This document shows, one piece after another, positions 8,655-17,626 of a stretch of DNA of 64,000 nt (its first letter is position 1; each line of letters begins with the position of its first letter). Both the position numbers and the translations under genes were made by a program. Source of the stretch: Helicobacter anatolicus (lineage in GTDB: Bacteria; Campylobacterota; Campylobacteria; Campylobacterales; Helicobacteraceae); the NCBI RefSeq assembly GCF_021300615.1, contig NZ_JAJTMY010000002.1:124001-188000 (forward strand), in the 5' to 3' direction. Under the pieces are notes generated by a model. That model was given only the letters and a program-made list of their open reading frames with translations. It was not told the origin of the DNA and ran no database searches.

Positions 8655-9044
8655 ATGGCAAAAGTTTATGCAACTGGAAAAAGAAAAACTGCAATTGCAA
8701 AAGTGTGGTTATCTAATGGTAGTGGAAAATTAACTATCAATGGAGTAGATCTTGATACTTGGTTAGGTGGTCATGAGGCTATTAAAATGAAGGTTATGCA
8801 ACCTTTAATTTTGACAAATCAAGATAAAAGTGTTGATATTATGGCGACTACTTTTGGTGGTGGTTATTCAGCACAGGCTGAAGCATTAAGACATGGTATT
8901 TCAAAAGCCTTAAATGCTTATGATATTGCATTCCGTGCAATCTTAAAACCTAAAGGACTTTTAACAAGAGATGCAAGAGTGGTAGAGCGTAAAAAATACG
9001 GAAAAAGGAAAGCAAGAAGAAGCCCACAATTTTCAAAAAGATAA
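8655..9044 (+). CDS. rpsI: Small ribosomal subunit protein uS9
   Basis: A 129-residue S9 protein of the 30S head; its C-terminal tail reaches the P-site tRNA. Recognised by [14 protein letters not shown] at the start and the basic end [11 protein letters not shown], complete to the terminal KR. The ATG follows AAGGATAAGA. It is co-transcribed with rplM and followed by a short hairpin that probably ends the transcript. Confidence 0.95.
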   Translation: MAKVYATGKRKTAIAKVWLSNGSGKLTINGVDLDTWLGGHEAIKMKVMQPLILTNQDKSVDIMATTFGGGYSAQAEALRHGISKALNAYDIAFRAILKPKGLLTRDARVVERKKYGKRKARRSPQFSKR

Positions 9045-9067
9045 TTTACAAATTTATCTTTACTTTT

Positions 9068-9089
9068 TTCCCCTATTTTGGGGAATTTT
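9068..9089 (+). terminator. Probable terminator after rpsI
   Basis: A six-base-pair stem TTCCCC/GGGGAA (9068-9073 and 9080-9085) with a six-base loop is followed by four T residues. The stem is short, so readthrough to the MATE gene is possible. Confidence 0.5.
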
Positions 9090-9101
9090 AAGGTTTTTAG
9101 T

Positions 9102-10448
9102 ATGCAAAAAATTGATCTAAAAAGAACTCCTATTCCTCGTTTATTTTTTACTTATTTTATTCCCGCTTTATTTACAATGTTGGCCTTATCGACTTATTCT
9201 ACAATCGATGGAATCTTTGTAGGACAAAAGATGGGTTCTGATGCTTTAGCGGCAATTGTAATTGTTTGGCCGGTATTTCCAATTATTATTGCTTTTGAAT
9301 TATTGCTTAGTTTTGGCGGTTCGACTTTAGCGGCATTTTATATCGGAAGAGATAAAGCAAGGCTTGCAAGAGTTGTTTTTAGTTCTATTTTTTATTTTGC
9401 ATTTTTGTCTGCTTTGTGCTGTAGTGTGATGGGATATATATATGCAGAAAAGATTGTGCAATTATTAGGGGCTAGTATAGCATTAGAACACTATGCTACA
9501 CAATATCTTGAGGTAATTTCTCTAGGGTTAATTTTTATTATTCTACATCCTTTAGTAGATACTTTTGTGGTAAATGACAGAAGACCAGTTTTGGCTACAG
9601 TATCTATGTTAGTAGGGGCTGTGAGTAATATTATTTTGAATTATTATTTTATTTTTGTGTTTGAGTGGGGGGTGGCAGGCAGTGCGTGGGCAACTATCTT
9701 GGCACACTGTATTGGATTTTTTATGATTCTTCAACATTTTTTGAGAAAAAAAGGAGATTTATATTTTGCAAAAGCTTTTTCTTTTAAGTATATTTTAACA
9801 GCGATTAAAACGGGAGTGCCACAATCAAGTGCTGAACTTTCTGCTGCGATTGCTATGTTTTTATTTAATGTTTTTTTGATGAAAATTTCAGGGGAGCGAG
9901 GTGTGGCAATCTATGGCATCGTGTTATATAGTGGGATTGCATATTATTCTGTTTTATTATCAATTTCTCAAGGTATGCAACCTATTGTAAGTTATAGTTT
10001 TGGTGCAAGATTGTTTGATCGTATTAAGCAGGTATATCGCTTTTGTTTTGTTATGGTTTTTTTGGTTAGTGTTGCGATTTATATGGTTTTTTATTTTTTT
10101 GGACATTGGCTTGTTGTTTGGTTTTTAAATGCCGAACAGCTAAAAGACCCATCATTTTTAGAAGAAGTGATTGTGGCAATGAGAATTTATTACATGGGAT
10201 TTATTTTTTTGGGTATTAATATTTTGAGTGCAATATTTTTCCAATCTTTAAGAAGAATTAAAAGTTCTTTAATAATTACTTTATGTTATTCTGTAGTTTT
10301 TCTTGGAATTTTGATTCCAATTATGAGTGATAAGTATGGACAAATAGGGATTTGGGCAAGTAATCCCATTGCACAATTTTTAGCATTTTTAGTCGTGATA
10401 CCTATTTTATATTATCAAAATAAAAAAATTTTTAGAGTGAAAAAATGA
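9102..10448 (+). CDS. MATE family multidrug/toxin efflux transporter
   Basis: A 448-residue polytopic membrane protein with about twelve hydrophobic segments arranged as two related halves, typical of MATE exporters (NorM/DinF/MepA type). The pattern FFTYFIPALFTMLALSTYS followed by DGIFVGQKMGSDALAA is characteristic. These proteins export drugs or metabolites in exchange for protons or sodium; the substrate is not predictable. I start at ATG 9102 (TTAAGG upstream) because the TTG at 9078 lies in the loop of the preceding terminator hairpin. The end overlaps gph by four bases. Confidence 0.88.
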   Translation: MQKIDLKRTPIPRLFFTYFIPALFTMLALSTYSTIDGIFVGQKMGSDALAAIVIVWPVFPIIIAFELLLSFGGSTLAAFYIGRDKARLARVVFSSIFYFAFLSALCCSVMGYIYAEKIVQLLGASIALEHYATQYLEVISLGLIFIILHPLVDTFVVNDRRPVLATVSMLVGAVSNIILNYYFIFVFEWGVAGSAWATILAHCIGFFMILQHFLRKKGDLYFAKAFSFKYILTAIKTGVPQSSAELSAAIAMFLFNVFLMKISGERGVAIYGIVLYSGIAYYSVLLSISQGMQPIVSYSFGARLFDRIKQVYRFCFVMVFLVSVAIYMVFYFFGHWLVVWFLNAEQLKDPSFLEEVIVAMRIYYMGFIFLGINILSAIFFQSLRRIKSSLIITLCYSVVFLGILIPIMSDKYGQIGIWASNPIAQFLAFLVVIPILYYQNKKIFRVKK

Positions 10449-11089
10449 AAGAGAAAATTATTTTATTTGATTTAGATGGGACATTAATTGATTCTACTCC
10501 TGCGATTTGTGAGAGTTTTGGCGTTGCAATGCAAAATATGGGCTATCCTATCCCTCATACCCAGAAAGTTGTAGAGAATATTGGTCATACTCTTGAAGAC
10601 ATGTTTTTAAAAGTTGGGGTGCAAACACAAGATATTCAAGAAATTGTGCAATGTTATAAAACTCATTATAAAAAAGTTAGTAAAGAAAAAACTACAATGC
10701 TTCCTTTTGCGATTGAGGCGATTAAAAGGGCTTATGAATTTGCACAACTTGGGGTTGTAACAACAAAAACAGGTAGCGCTTCAAAGGAATTGTTGGATTA
10801 TTTTGGTGTTTTAAAATACTTTCAAATAGTTGTAGGAAGAGATGATGTGAAATTTCCTAAACCACATCCAGAACCAATAATAAAAGCTAGAAGTGCTTTT
10901 GGCAATAACATTACAAAATGTTTTATGATAGGGGATACTTTGTTGGATATAGAATCAGCTAGAGCAGCAGACGTGACACCTATTGCAGTAAGTAGCGGCT
11001 ATGTTAAAAAAGAAATTTTATTACATCAAAATATTGAAGTATTTAATCATGTTTTAGATGCAGTGTCTTTTATTTCTAAGATTATTTAA
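10445..11089 (+). CDS. gph: HAD-family phosphatase, phosphoglycolate phosphatase-like
   Basis: A 214-residue haloacid dehalogenase-type hydrolase. Motif I is FDLDGTLIDS (8-17) with nucleophile D9 and acid/base D11; motif II is the VVTTKTG stretch near 110; Lys in KFPKPHPEP (about 140) and GDTLLDIESA (about 176) complete the site. A mobile four-helix cap lies between motifs I and II. The best family match is phosphoglycolate phosphatase, which clears 2-phosphoglycolate formed during DNA repair, but HAD substrates are hard to assign. It overlaps the MATE gene by four bases. Confidence 0.75.
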   Translation: MKEKIILFDLDGTLIDSTPAICESFGVAMQNMGYPIPHTQKVVENIGHTLEDMFLKVGVQTQDIQEIVQCYKTHYKKVSKEKTTMLPFAIEAIKRAYEFAQLGVVTTKTGSASKELLDYFGVLKYFQIVVGRDDVKFPKPHPEPIIKARSAFGNNITKCFMIGDTLLDIESARAADVTPIAVSSGYVKKEILLHQNIEVFNHVLDAVSFISKII

Positions 11090-11471
11090 TTTTTTATATA
11101 AGTGATGTAAAGAAGTTATAACTATAGATCTATCTTTAGAAGGGTATAGAATTTTTATATATATGAGTTGGAGTGCTAAATATTTTTTTATCTTATTAAT
11201 TTGATTGGAGATTTTTTTCTATAATTTTTATAATCTTTTTGTGCTAAAACCAAAAAATTGATAAATCCTCTTTTAAAATTTTTGTTTATCATTATTTTAT
11301 TTCTGATTATTGTGAAAGAATTTTAGAAAAAATATTGAGATTAAAAAATAAGATAAACTTTAAGTAAAGATTTATTTTACTTATTGTGCCAATTTATTTG
11401 ATAAACTTTGCTACAATATGAAACTATTTTAAGTAAATAGCTCGGTTTATTCTTTTTATAAGGAGAAGATA
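11090..11471 (+). other. Intergenic region upstream of porCDAB
   Basis: A very AT-rich gap of 382 bases with no convincing gene. Near its end it holds three copies of an AAGTAAA-type word, two direct (11359-11368, 11427-11437) and one inverted (11375-11383), around a candidate -10 box TACAAT at 11412-11417. It looks like a regulated promoter region for the por operon. The rest shows only AT-rich tracts. Confidence 0.6.
11395..11417 (+). promoter_or_regulatory. Candidate promoter of porCDAB
   Basis: An extended -10-like TTTGCTACAAT ends at 11417, about 55 bases before the first start codon. The flanking AAGTAAA repeats may be operator half-sites; the regulator is unknown. Confidence 0.4.
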
Positions 11472-12032
11472 ATGTTAGAAATTAGATGGCACTCTAGGGC
11501 TGGTCAAGGTGCAGTTACAGGTGCAAAGGGTTTAGCGGATGTGGTTGCAGGGACAGGAAAGCAGGTGCAAGCTTTTGCTTTTTATGGTTCTGCAAAAAGA
11601 GGAACAGCAATGACTGCATATAATAGAGTTGATGATTCTCCTATCTTAAATCATGAAAAATTCATGAAGCCTGATTATGTTTTGGTTATAGACCCTGGCT
11701 TGACTTTTATTACTGATATTTGTGTAAATGAAAAGGTAGATACTAAATATATTATTACAACACATTTGAGCAAGGAAGAATTGATTGCAAAAAAACCAGA
11801 GTTGAAGGGTAAGGAAGTTTATGTATTAGATTGTATTAGAATTTCTTTAGATACTATTGGAAAACCAATACCAAATGCTCCTATGCTTGGTGCATTAATG
11901 AAAGTTTCTAACATGCTTGATCTGGATTATTTTTTGGATGCATTTATTAAGATTTTAGGTAAAAAATTGCCTCAAAAGATTATTGATGCAAATAAGGAAG
12001 CTATTATTAGAGCTTATAATGAAGTAAAATAA
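11472..12032 (+). CDS. porC: Pyruvate:acceptor oxidoreductase, gamma subunit
   Basis: A 186-residue gamma subunit of the four-subunit pyruvate:flavodoxin/ferredoxin oxidoreductase, which converts pyruvate and CoA to acetyl-CoA and CO2 and passes electrons to flavodoxin. It opens with IRWHSRAGQGAVTGAKGL, the conserved G-rich loop of the family's CoA/gamma domain. It is first in the order gamma-delta-alpha-beta, the order known from H. pylori (porCDAB). Gaps between the genes are 9-12 bases, each holding a good ribosome site. This replaces pyruvate dehydrogenase in these microaerophiles and makes the enzyme oxygen-sensitive. Confidence 0.93.
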   Translation: MLEIRWHSRAGQGAVTGAKGLADVVAGTGKQVQAFAFYGSAKRGTAMTAYNRVDDSPILNHEKFMKPDYVLVIDPGLTFITDICVNEKVDTKYIITTHLSKEELIAKKPELKGKEVYVLDCIRISLDTIGKPIPNAPMLGALMKVSNMLDLDYFLDAFIKILGKKLPQKIIDANKEAIIRAYNEVK

Positions 12033-12041
12033 GGAGTAGAG

Positions 12042-12431
12042 ATGAAGGGTTGGAATGAATTTGAAATTGGTTCAGTATTGTTTCCTTTTAATGAAGATGG
12101 TGTGCAAGCACAAGGAAAAATGAGAGAAGAAAGAAGCTATACAGAAAATAGTTCACGAAGTGCAAGTGTGGCGCATTGGAGAGTGCAAAAACCAGTGCAC
12201 AACCATGATCATTGTATTAACTGTTTTTTTTGTTGGGTATATTGTCCAGATTCTTCGATTTTGGCAAAAGATGACCAAATGAGTGGAGTTGATTATGTGC
12301 ATTGTAAGGGGTGTGGAGTTTGTGTTTCTGTGTGTCCTACAAATCCAAAGTCTCTTTTGATGTTTGACGAAAATGAGGCTAATGAAGAAGCCCTCAAGCA
12401 GTGGCCACAAAAAGAAGAAAAACAGAAGTAA
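12042..12431 (+). CDS. porD: Pyruvate:acceptor oxidoreductase, delta (ferredoxin) subunit
   Basis: A 129-residue iron-sulfur subunit. It binds two [4Fe-4S] clusters through CX2CX2CX3C motifs at C58-C61-C64-C68 and C88-C91-C94-C98, and relays electrons from the thiamine site in PorB to the external acceptor. The ~50-residue N-terminal extension before the first cluster motif is normal for separate delta subunits. It lies nine bases after porC and twelve before porA, in one operon. Confidence 0.93.
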   Translation: MKGWNEFEIGSVLFPFNEDGVQAQGKMREERSYTENSSRSASVAHWRVQKPVHNHDHCINCFFCWVYCPDSSILAKDDQMSGVDYVHCKGCGVCVSVCPTNPKSLLMFDENEANEEALKQWPQKEEKQK

Positions 12432-12443
12432 GGAGATAAGAAA

Positions 12444-13664
12444 ATGGCTTTAAAATATGAATTATCAAAAGTTGAGGTTTGGGATGGCAATATGGCTGCA
12501 AGCCACGCTTTAAGACAAGCTCAGGTTGATGTGGTAGCTGCTTATCCCATTACACCTTCAACTCCTATTGTACAAAACTATGGAAAATTTTTAAGTGATG
12601 GATATATTGATGGTGAGTTTGTTATGGTGGAATCTGAACATGCTGCGATGAGTGCTTGTGTGGGTGCAGGTGCAGCAGGAGGTAGGGTGGCAACTGCTAC
12701 AAGTTCACAGGGTTTTGCTTTAATGGTAGAGGTGCTCTATCAGGCTTCTGGTATGAGGATTCCGCTGGTATTAAATTTGGTAAATCGTGCTTTGGCTGCA
12801 CCTTTGAATGTTAATGGGGATCATTCTGATATGTATCTAAGTAGAGACACAGGATGGATTAGCCTTTGTGCATATAATCCTCAAGAAGCTTATGATTTTA
12901 ATCTTATGGCATTTAAAATTGCTGAGGATTTGCGTGTAAGAATTCCAGTGATTGTGAATCAAGATGGTTTTATTTGTTCACATACTGCACAGAATGTTGC
13001 TCCATTAAGCGATGAGGAAGCATATGAATTTATCGGAGAATATAAACAAAAAAATGCAATGTTGGATTTCTCTAAGCCCATTACTTATGGTGCTCAAGCA
13101 GAAGAAGATTGGCATTTTGAACATAAAGCACAATTACATCATGATCTTATGAATTCTCATGTAGTGATTGAGGAGGTATTTGATCTTTTTGCTAAAAAAA
13201 CAGGAAGAAAATATAATATCGTTGAAAAATATGACATGGATGATGCAGAAGTAGTGATTGTTGCATTAGGAACTACGGTTGAGACCGCAAGAGTTGCAGC
13301 AAAAAAAATAAGAGAAGAAGGAATTAAGGCGGGTGTAGTATCATTACGCACTTTAAGACCTTTCCCTTATAAGCTTGTTGCTGAAGCACTTAAAGATGTA
13401 AAAGCAATTGCAATGTTAGATAGAAGTTCACCTGCAGGTGCTATGGGTATGCTCTTCAATGAGGTTGGTGTAGCTGTGTTGCAAAATTCAACTAAAAAGC
13501 CTATCTTATCTAATTATATTTATGGTTTGGGTGGTAGAGATATGACACAAGAGAATTTATTGCAAATTTATAGAGATTTGGATGCAAATGCTAAAGCAAA
13601 TAAGCTTACTCATCCTACTCAACAATTTATTGGGCTTCGTGGTAAAAAAATGGCTTTTAATTAA
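12444..13664 (+). CDS. porA: Pyruvate:acceptor oxidoreductase, alpha subunit
   Basis: A 406-residue alpha subunit. It contains the pyrimidine-binding domain for thiamine diphosphate at the N-terminus (AAYPITPSTPIVQNYGKF and FVMVESEHAAMSACVGA, with the conserved cofactor-activating Glu) and a transketolase-C-like domain from about residue 260 (VVIVALGTTVETARVAAKK). It pairs with PorB to form the active site. Length is normal for a split four-subunit enzyme. Intact, with a clear AAGGAGATAAG ribosome site. Confidence 0.94.
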   Translation: MALKYELSKVEVWDGNMAASHALRQAQVDVVAAYPITPSTPIVQNYGKFLSDGYIDGEFVMVESEHAAMSACVGAGAAGGRVATATSSQGFALMVEVLYQASGMRIPLVLNLVNRALAAPLNVNGDHSDMYLSRDTGWISLCAYNPQEAYDFNLMAFKIAEDLRVRIPVIVNQDGFICSHTAQNVAPLSDEEAYEFIGEYKQKNAMLDFSKPITYGAQAEEDWHFEHKAQLHHDLMNSHVVIEEVFDLFAKKTGRKYNIVEKYDMDDAEVVIVALGTTVETARVAAKKIREEGIKAGVVSLRTLRPFPYKLVAEALKDVKAIAMLDRSSPAGAMGMLFNEVGVAVLQNSTKKPILSNYIYGLGGRDMTQENLLQIYRDLDANAKANKLTHPTQQFIGLRGKKMAFN

Positions 13665-13676
13665 GGAGAGTAAAAA

Positions 13677-14621
13677 ATGACAAAAGAAATTAAGAATCTA
13701 AAACAATTTTCAAGAGCGGCAGAAAAATTTGAGGGAGCCAATCTACTTTGTCCAGGATGTGCCCATGGTATGATTATTAGAGAAATCTTAAATGCGGTTG
13801 ATGGACATATAGTAATTGGTAACTCCACAGGTTGTATTGAGGTGTCTACAGCAGTATATCCTTATACATCTTGGGATGTTCCTTGGATACATATAGGATT
13901 TGAAAATGGATCAACAGCAGTTGCTGGTGTAGAAGCAATGTATAAGGCATTAAGTAGAAAACAAAAATATACTGGTGATAAGCCTAAATTTGTTGCATTT
14001 GGTGGTGATGGGTCTACTTATGATATTGGATTTCAGTGGATTAGTGGATGTTTTGAAAGAGGGCATGATCTTACTTATGTATGTTTTGATAATGAAGTGT
14101 ATGCAAATACAGGTGGTCAAAGAAGCGGTTCTACACCAATTGGATCCTCAACTTCTACAACTCCTGCAGGGCGTGTAAGTTATGGTAAAAAAGATAAAAA
14201 GAAGGATATGTTAGCAATTATGGCAGCGCATGGATCTCCTTATGTGGCACAAGTGGCTCCAAATAAATGGAAAGATATGAATAAAAAAATTAAACAAGCA
14301 CTTGATACTGAAGGCCCAACTTTTATAAATGCCCTTAGTGCATGTACAACAGAATGGAGATTTGATTGCAACAATACAGTAGATATCATGGATCTTGCAG
14401 TAGATTCTTTAGTATTTCCACTTTATGAGATTATTGATGGTCACGAATTAAACATTACCTATCGTCCAAAAAATATTATACCAGTAAGGGATTATTTGGG
14501 GGCACAAGGAAGATTTAAACATTTATTTAAACCAGAAAATGAGCATATCATTGAACAATTTCAAAAAGATGTTGATAAAAAATGGGAAATGCTACAAAGA
14601 AGAGAGGAAGCAAGAGTGTAA
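13677..14621 (+). CDS. porB: Pyruvate:acceptor oxidoreductase, beta subunit
   Basis: A 314-residue beta subunit that binds thiamine diphosphate and the proximal [4Fe-4S] cluster. The cofactor pyrophosphate/Mg motif is GDGSTYDIGFQWIS followed by DNEVYANTGGQRSG (about 105-145). Cluster cysteines include C25 and C28 in LLCPGCAHG, one in STGCIEVS and a further one near the C-terminal third (SACTTEWRF). It is the last gene of the operon; a strong terminator begins inside its final codons. H. pylori has the same four genes in the same order. Confidence 0.94.
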   Translation: MTKEIKNLKQFSRAAEKFEGANLLCPGCAHGMIIREILNAVDGHIVIGNSTGCIEVSTAVYPYTSWDVPWIHIGFENGSTAVAGVEAMYKALSRKQKYTGDKPKFVAFGGDGSTYDIGFQWISGCFERGHDLTYVCFDNEVYANTGGQRSGSTPIGSSTSTTPAGRVSYGKKDKKKDMLAIMAAHGSPYVAQVAPNKWKDMNKKIKQALDTEGPTFINALSACTTEWRFDCNNTVDIMDLAVDSLVFPLYEIIDGHELNITYRPKNIIPVRDYLGAQGRFKHLFKPENEHIIEQFQKDVDKKWEMLQRREEARV

Positions 14622-14645
14622 ACTCTTGCTTTTTTATTTTTATTA
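14608..14645 (+). terminator. Rho-independent terminator of porCDAB
   Basis: A perfect ten-base-pair stem (AAGCAAGAGT at 14608-14617, ACTCTTGCTT at 14622-14631) with a GTAA loop is followed by a T-rich run. The stem includes the last codons and stop of porB. Confidence 0.9.
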
Positions 14646-14679
14646 TTACAAGACAGTGATAAGTATTTTTTTTATTATT

Positions 14680-14901
14680 TTATAGTGGGACTATGCTATC
14701 GTCGTATTGTTTAATAATATTTAGTATAACATCTAGATTTTTGCTTTTTTCGTAATGATAAAGAAGCACTTCTACCCAATATGGCACTCCTTTTGACTTC
14801 CAATTTGCAACAGAATGATAATTCATATCAACCATTTTGGCAAATTCTTCTTTTGAAATTTGCAATTGTTTTAATTTATTGGAGAAATCTGTATAATTCA
14901 T
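14680..14901 (-). CDS. Small helix-turn-helix protein
   Basis: A 73-residue protein with a Cro/CI-like helix-turn-helix: ISKEEFAKMVDMNYHSVANWKS (about 15-36), where the second helix would contact DNA. Such short HTH proteins are widespread in Helicobacter and Campylobacter, usually with no assigned role. An AAGA-rich weak ribosome site precedes the ATG. It is transcribed against porB, with the porB terminator between. It could be a transcriptional regulator or a mobile-element leftover; no phage or plasmid genes are nearby. Target unknown. Confidence 0.65.
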   Translation of the reverse strand: MNYTDFSNKLKQLQISKEEFAKMVDMNYHSVANWKSKGVPYWVEVLLYHYEKSKNLDVILNIIKQYDDSIVPL

Positions 14902-15061
14902 TTGTCTTCTTTAGAATAATGGCATTATTCTATCATATTTTTAATATAAATATGAAGCAATTTTAAAGATATAGTTTATATTTTTTTAAATTAAAGTATA
15001 TAGTTTTAATTTTTTTTTAACTAATATTTAAAATATTTTTATATTTTTTTAGGAAAAATGA

Positions 15062-16708
15062 ATGATTTTTGGTGATTTTATCTATAAAAATAGCATATTA
15101 AAGATAGTGGCTTTTAATAAAATCGAGTTTTTTGATGCTTTAAAAAAAATAGAGGAATTACGTTTTCAAGGGTATTTGGTAGGATATATTCGGTATGATG
15201 CCTATAAAATTTTAGAATCTTATGAATTGCAAAGCGATAGACCTTTATTATATTTTGAACTTTTTAAAAATAGAGATAAGCTGGAGAATCAAAAAAGTGG
15301 TAATAAAGTTTTTTATCCAAAAATTTTAAAAAAACAAAACTTTGGTGTTTATGCAAAAAAGATTCAAGCTATTAAAAATGCAATCAGAAGAGGGGATACC
15401 TATCAGTTAAATTATACTTATCCTATAGAGTTGGAGACAAGATGTGCCCCTAAGGATATATTTACTGATGTTTTGCAAAATCAACAAACTCCTTTTGCAG
15501 CTTATATAGAAAATAAATATGAAAGTATTTTATCTTTTTCTCCAGAATTATTTTTTGAGGTGAGAGATAGAGAGATTGTTGTAAAGCCTATGAAAGGAAC
15601 AATTCAGCGAGGAAAAAATATACTTGAAGATGAAAATAATAAAAAATTTTTGCAAAATGATATTAAAAATCGTAGTGAAAATGTGATGATTGTAGATTTA
15701 TTGCGTAATGATTTAAGTAAAATTTCTTCCAAGGTAGAGGTACAAAATCTTTTTGAAGTAATAACATTAAAAACTATACATCAAATGATCTCTACAATAA
15801 AAGCCCAACTTAAACAAAATATAACTTTTGCAGATATTTTGATTGCATTATTTCCTTGTGGTTCTGTAACTGGTGCGCCAAAATTTAAAACTCTGCAGTT
15901 AATTGAACAATTAGAAAAATATAACCGAGGGGTATATTGTGGCATGATCGGTGTAATTTCTAAAGACACTATGCTTTTTAATGTTCCAATTCGAACAATG
16001 ATATATAAACAAGGGAAATTACAACTTTGTGTTGGCAGTGGGATTGTTTGGGATAGTGATGCTAGGGAAGAGTATCATGAAAGCCTATTAAAATCACAAT
16101 TTATTTATCCAAAAATCGATTTTGAAATCATTGAAACCATGAGAGTTAAGAATAAAAAAATTATGAATTTTTCTTATCATAAAAAAAGATTGTTGCAATC
16201 AGTAAAGTATTTTGGTTTTGTGCGGCCAGATATAAATATTAATCCACAAATTTGTGATGGAGTCTTGCGATTGCGGGTGCAAAAAGATGGTAAATTACAT
16301 CAAGAATATAAAGAATTTAAATTGCATACGACAAATAAAATTGTCTTTGCACATCGTAAGGAAAATCAAAATGATTTTTTGTATCATAAAACAACTTATG
16401 CACCATGGTATGAGGAGGCAAGAAAAAGAATTTTAAATGGAGATATTTTTGATTGTATATTTTATAACGAACATGGGGAAGTTAGCGAGGGTGCAAGAAG
16501 CAATGTTGTATTGCAAATTAAGGGTGAATTTTATACTCCTATGCTTGATAGTGGAATTTTAAATGGAGTTATGCGACAAAAAATGATAAAAAAAGGAGAA
16601 TTAAAAGAAAAAAAATTAACTTTAGAGGATGTAAGAAGTGCAGAAAAAATTTTTTGTATTAATGCTTTGCGTGGCATGATTGAGGTGAGATATGATTGCT
16701 TTGATTGA
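15062..16708 (+). CDS. pabB: Fused aminodeoxychorismate synthase component I / aminodeoxychorismate lyase
   Basis: A 548-residue two-domain enzyme. Residues 1 to about 345 are a chorismate-binding synthase domain (KPMKGTIQRG near 179, CGSVTGAPKFKTL near 268), which adds ammonia to chorismate. From about 355 (IETMRVKNKKIMNFSYHKKRL) the rest is a class IV PLP aminotransferase/lyase domain like PabC, ending EKIFCINALRGMIEV. Together they make p-aminobenzoate for folate from chorismate and PabA-derived ammonia. The PabB-PabC fusion is also known from H. pylori. It overlaps pabA by 17 bases, which implies coupled translation. Confidence 0.9.
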   Translation: MIFGDFIYKNSILKIVAFNKIEFFDALKKIEELRFQGYLVGYIRYDAYKILESYELQSDRPLLYFELFKNRDKLENQKSGNKVFYPKILKKQNFGVYAKKIQAIKNAIRRGDTYQLNYTYPIELETRCAPKDIFTDVLQNQQTPFAAYIENKYESILSFSPELFFEVRDREIVVKPMKGTIQRGKNILEDENNKKFLQNDIKNRSENVMIVDLLRNDLSKISSKVEVQNLFEVITLKTIHQMISTIKAQLKQNITFADILIALFPCGSVTGAPKFKTLQLIEQLEKYNRGVYCGMIGVISKDTMLFNVPIRTMIYKQGKLQLCVGSGIVWDSDAREEYHESLLKSQFIYPKIDFEIIETMRVKNKKIMNFSYHKKRLLQSVKYFGFVRPDININPQICDGVLRLRVQKDGKLHQEYKEFKLHTTNKIVFAHRKENQNDFLYHKTTYAPWYEEARKRILNGDIFDCIFYNEHGEVSEGARSNVVLQIKGEFYTPMLDSGILNGVMRQKMIKKGELKEKKLTLEDVRSAEKIFCINALRGMIEVRYDCFD

Positions 16709-17237
16709 TCATTATGATTCTTTTACTTATAATATTGTGCATTATCTAAAAGATTTTGATATACAGGTTTTTTTGCCCCACGAGGTTGTCATTAAAGATT
16801 TAGATTCTTATTCTCATATTATTTTATCACCAGGATATGGCCACCCTAAAGATTGTAAGATTGCCTTAGGAATTCTAAAATATTATTATCAGAAAAAAAA
16901 GATTTTGGGAATTTGTCTTGGACACCAAATTATTGCCTTATATTTTGGAAGTAAAATTTTAAAGTTAAAACACCCTTGTCATGGTAAAGAGGGAAGAATT
17001 ACACATTATCAAGGAAGGTTATTTAAAAATATTAAGGGGGATTTAACAGTAGGGCGTTATCATTCTTTATATGTTGCAAAATTAGATAGGCGTTTGATAG
17101 CAAATTGCTATAGCCAAGATGGTGTTTTAATGGCTTTTGAACATGAGAGTCTGCCAATTTTTGGATTGCAATTTCATCCTGAATCTGTGTTATCTAATTA
17201 TGGGAAGGAAATTTTATTGAATTTCTTGTCTTTGTAG
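16692..17237 (+). CDS. pabA: Aminodeoxychorismate synthase glutamine amidotransferase (PabA/TrpG type)
   Basis: A 181-residue class I glutamine amidotransferase that supplies ammonia to the PabB domain. The triad is visible: C75 in ILGICLGHQ, with H162 and E164 in QFHPES. The start is [14 protein letters not shown], as in TrpG/PabA. One oddity is the loop SPGYGHP (46-52), where the family normally has SPGPGxP. The 17-base overlap with the pabB-pabC fusion assigns it to folate rather than tryptophan synthesis. It ends the two-gene operon. Confidence 0.9.
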   Translation: MIALIDHYDSFTYNIVHYLKDFDIQVFLPHEVVIKDLDSYSHIILSPGYGHPKDCKIALGILKYYYQKKKILGICLGHQIIALYFGSKILKLKHPCHGKEGRITHYQGRLFKNIKGDLTVGRYHSLYVAKLDRRLIANCYSQDGVLMAFEHESLPIFGLQFHPESVLSNYGKEILLNFLSL

Positions 17238-17284
17238 TATAAATTATGGATTTTGTGTCACGTTTAAAAATTTTAAGTGCTTTT

Positions 17285-17306
17285 TTATAAAAAAGTTTGC
17301 TAAAAT
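17285..17306 (+). promoter_or_regulatory. Candidate promoter of acpP
   Basis: A TTTGCTAAAAT extended -10-like sequence ends at 17306, 35 bases before the acpP start. The upstream stretch is T-rich, as usual for strong Helicobacter housekeeping promoters. Confidence 0.45.
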
Positions 17307-17340
17307 GTTGAATTATTTAAAATATACCAAGGAGAAAAAA

Positions 17341-17574
17341 ATGGCAATTTTTGATGAAGTAAAAGAAGTTGTGGTTGAGCAATTAAGTGTAAATGCTGAT
17401 CAAGTAAAACCAGAAGCAGATTTTGTAAAGGATTTGGGTGCAGATTCTTTAGATGTTGTGGAACTTGTTATGGCCTTAGAAGAAAAATTTGATCTTGAGA
17501 TTCCAGATGAGCAAGCAGAAAAAATTACCACTGTTGCTGATGTTGTAGCATTTATTGAAGAAAATAAAAAATAA
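17341..17574 (+). CDS. acpP: Acyl carrier protein
   Basis: A 77-residue acidic acyl carrier protein. Ser36 in the [11 protein letters not shown] motif carries the 4'-phosphopantetheine arm on which fatty acyl chains are built. The start at ATG 17341 is chosen because AAGGAG lies just upstream; a longer in-frame form from 17305 would be far from the family length. It is followed by fabF and accA, the same gene string as in H. pylori. Confidence 0.96.
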   Translation: MAIFDEVKEVVVEQLSVNADQVKPEADFVKDLGADSLDVVELVMALEEKFDLEIPDEQAEKITTVADVVAFIEENKK

Positions 17575-17594
17575 TTAGAGCAATTTTGCTCTAA
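17575..17594 (+). other. Hairpin between acpP and fabF
   Basis: An eight-base-pair perfect stem TTAGAGCA/TGCTCTAA with an ATTT loop directly follows the acpP stop. No T-run follows, so it is more likely a 3' stabiliser or processing site that lets acpP mRNA outnumber the fabF-accA part than a full terminator. Confidence 0.55.
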
Positions 17595-17626
17595 AATTTC
17601 TGATTGATTATATTTAAGGAGTTAAT

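Noticed and set aside
17575-17594. acpP-fabF hairpin as a terminator
   Set aside because: No T-run follows, and fabF and accA need transcription; more likely an mRNA 3'-end stabiliser.
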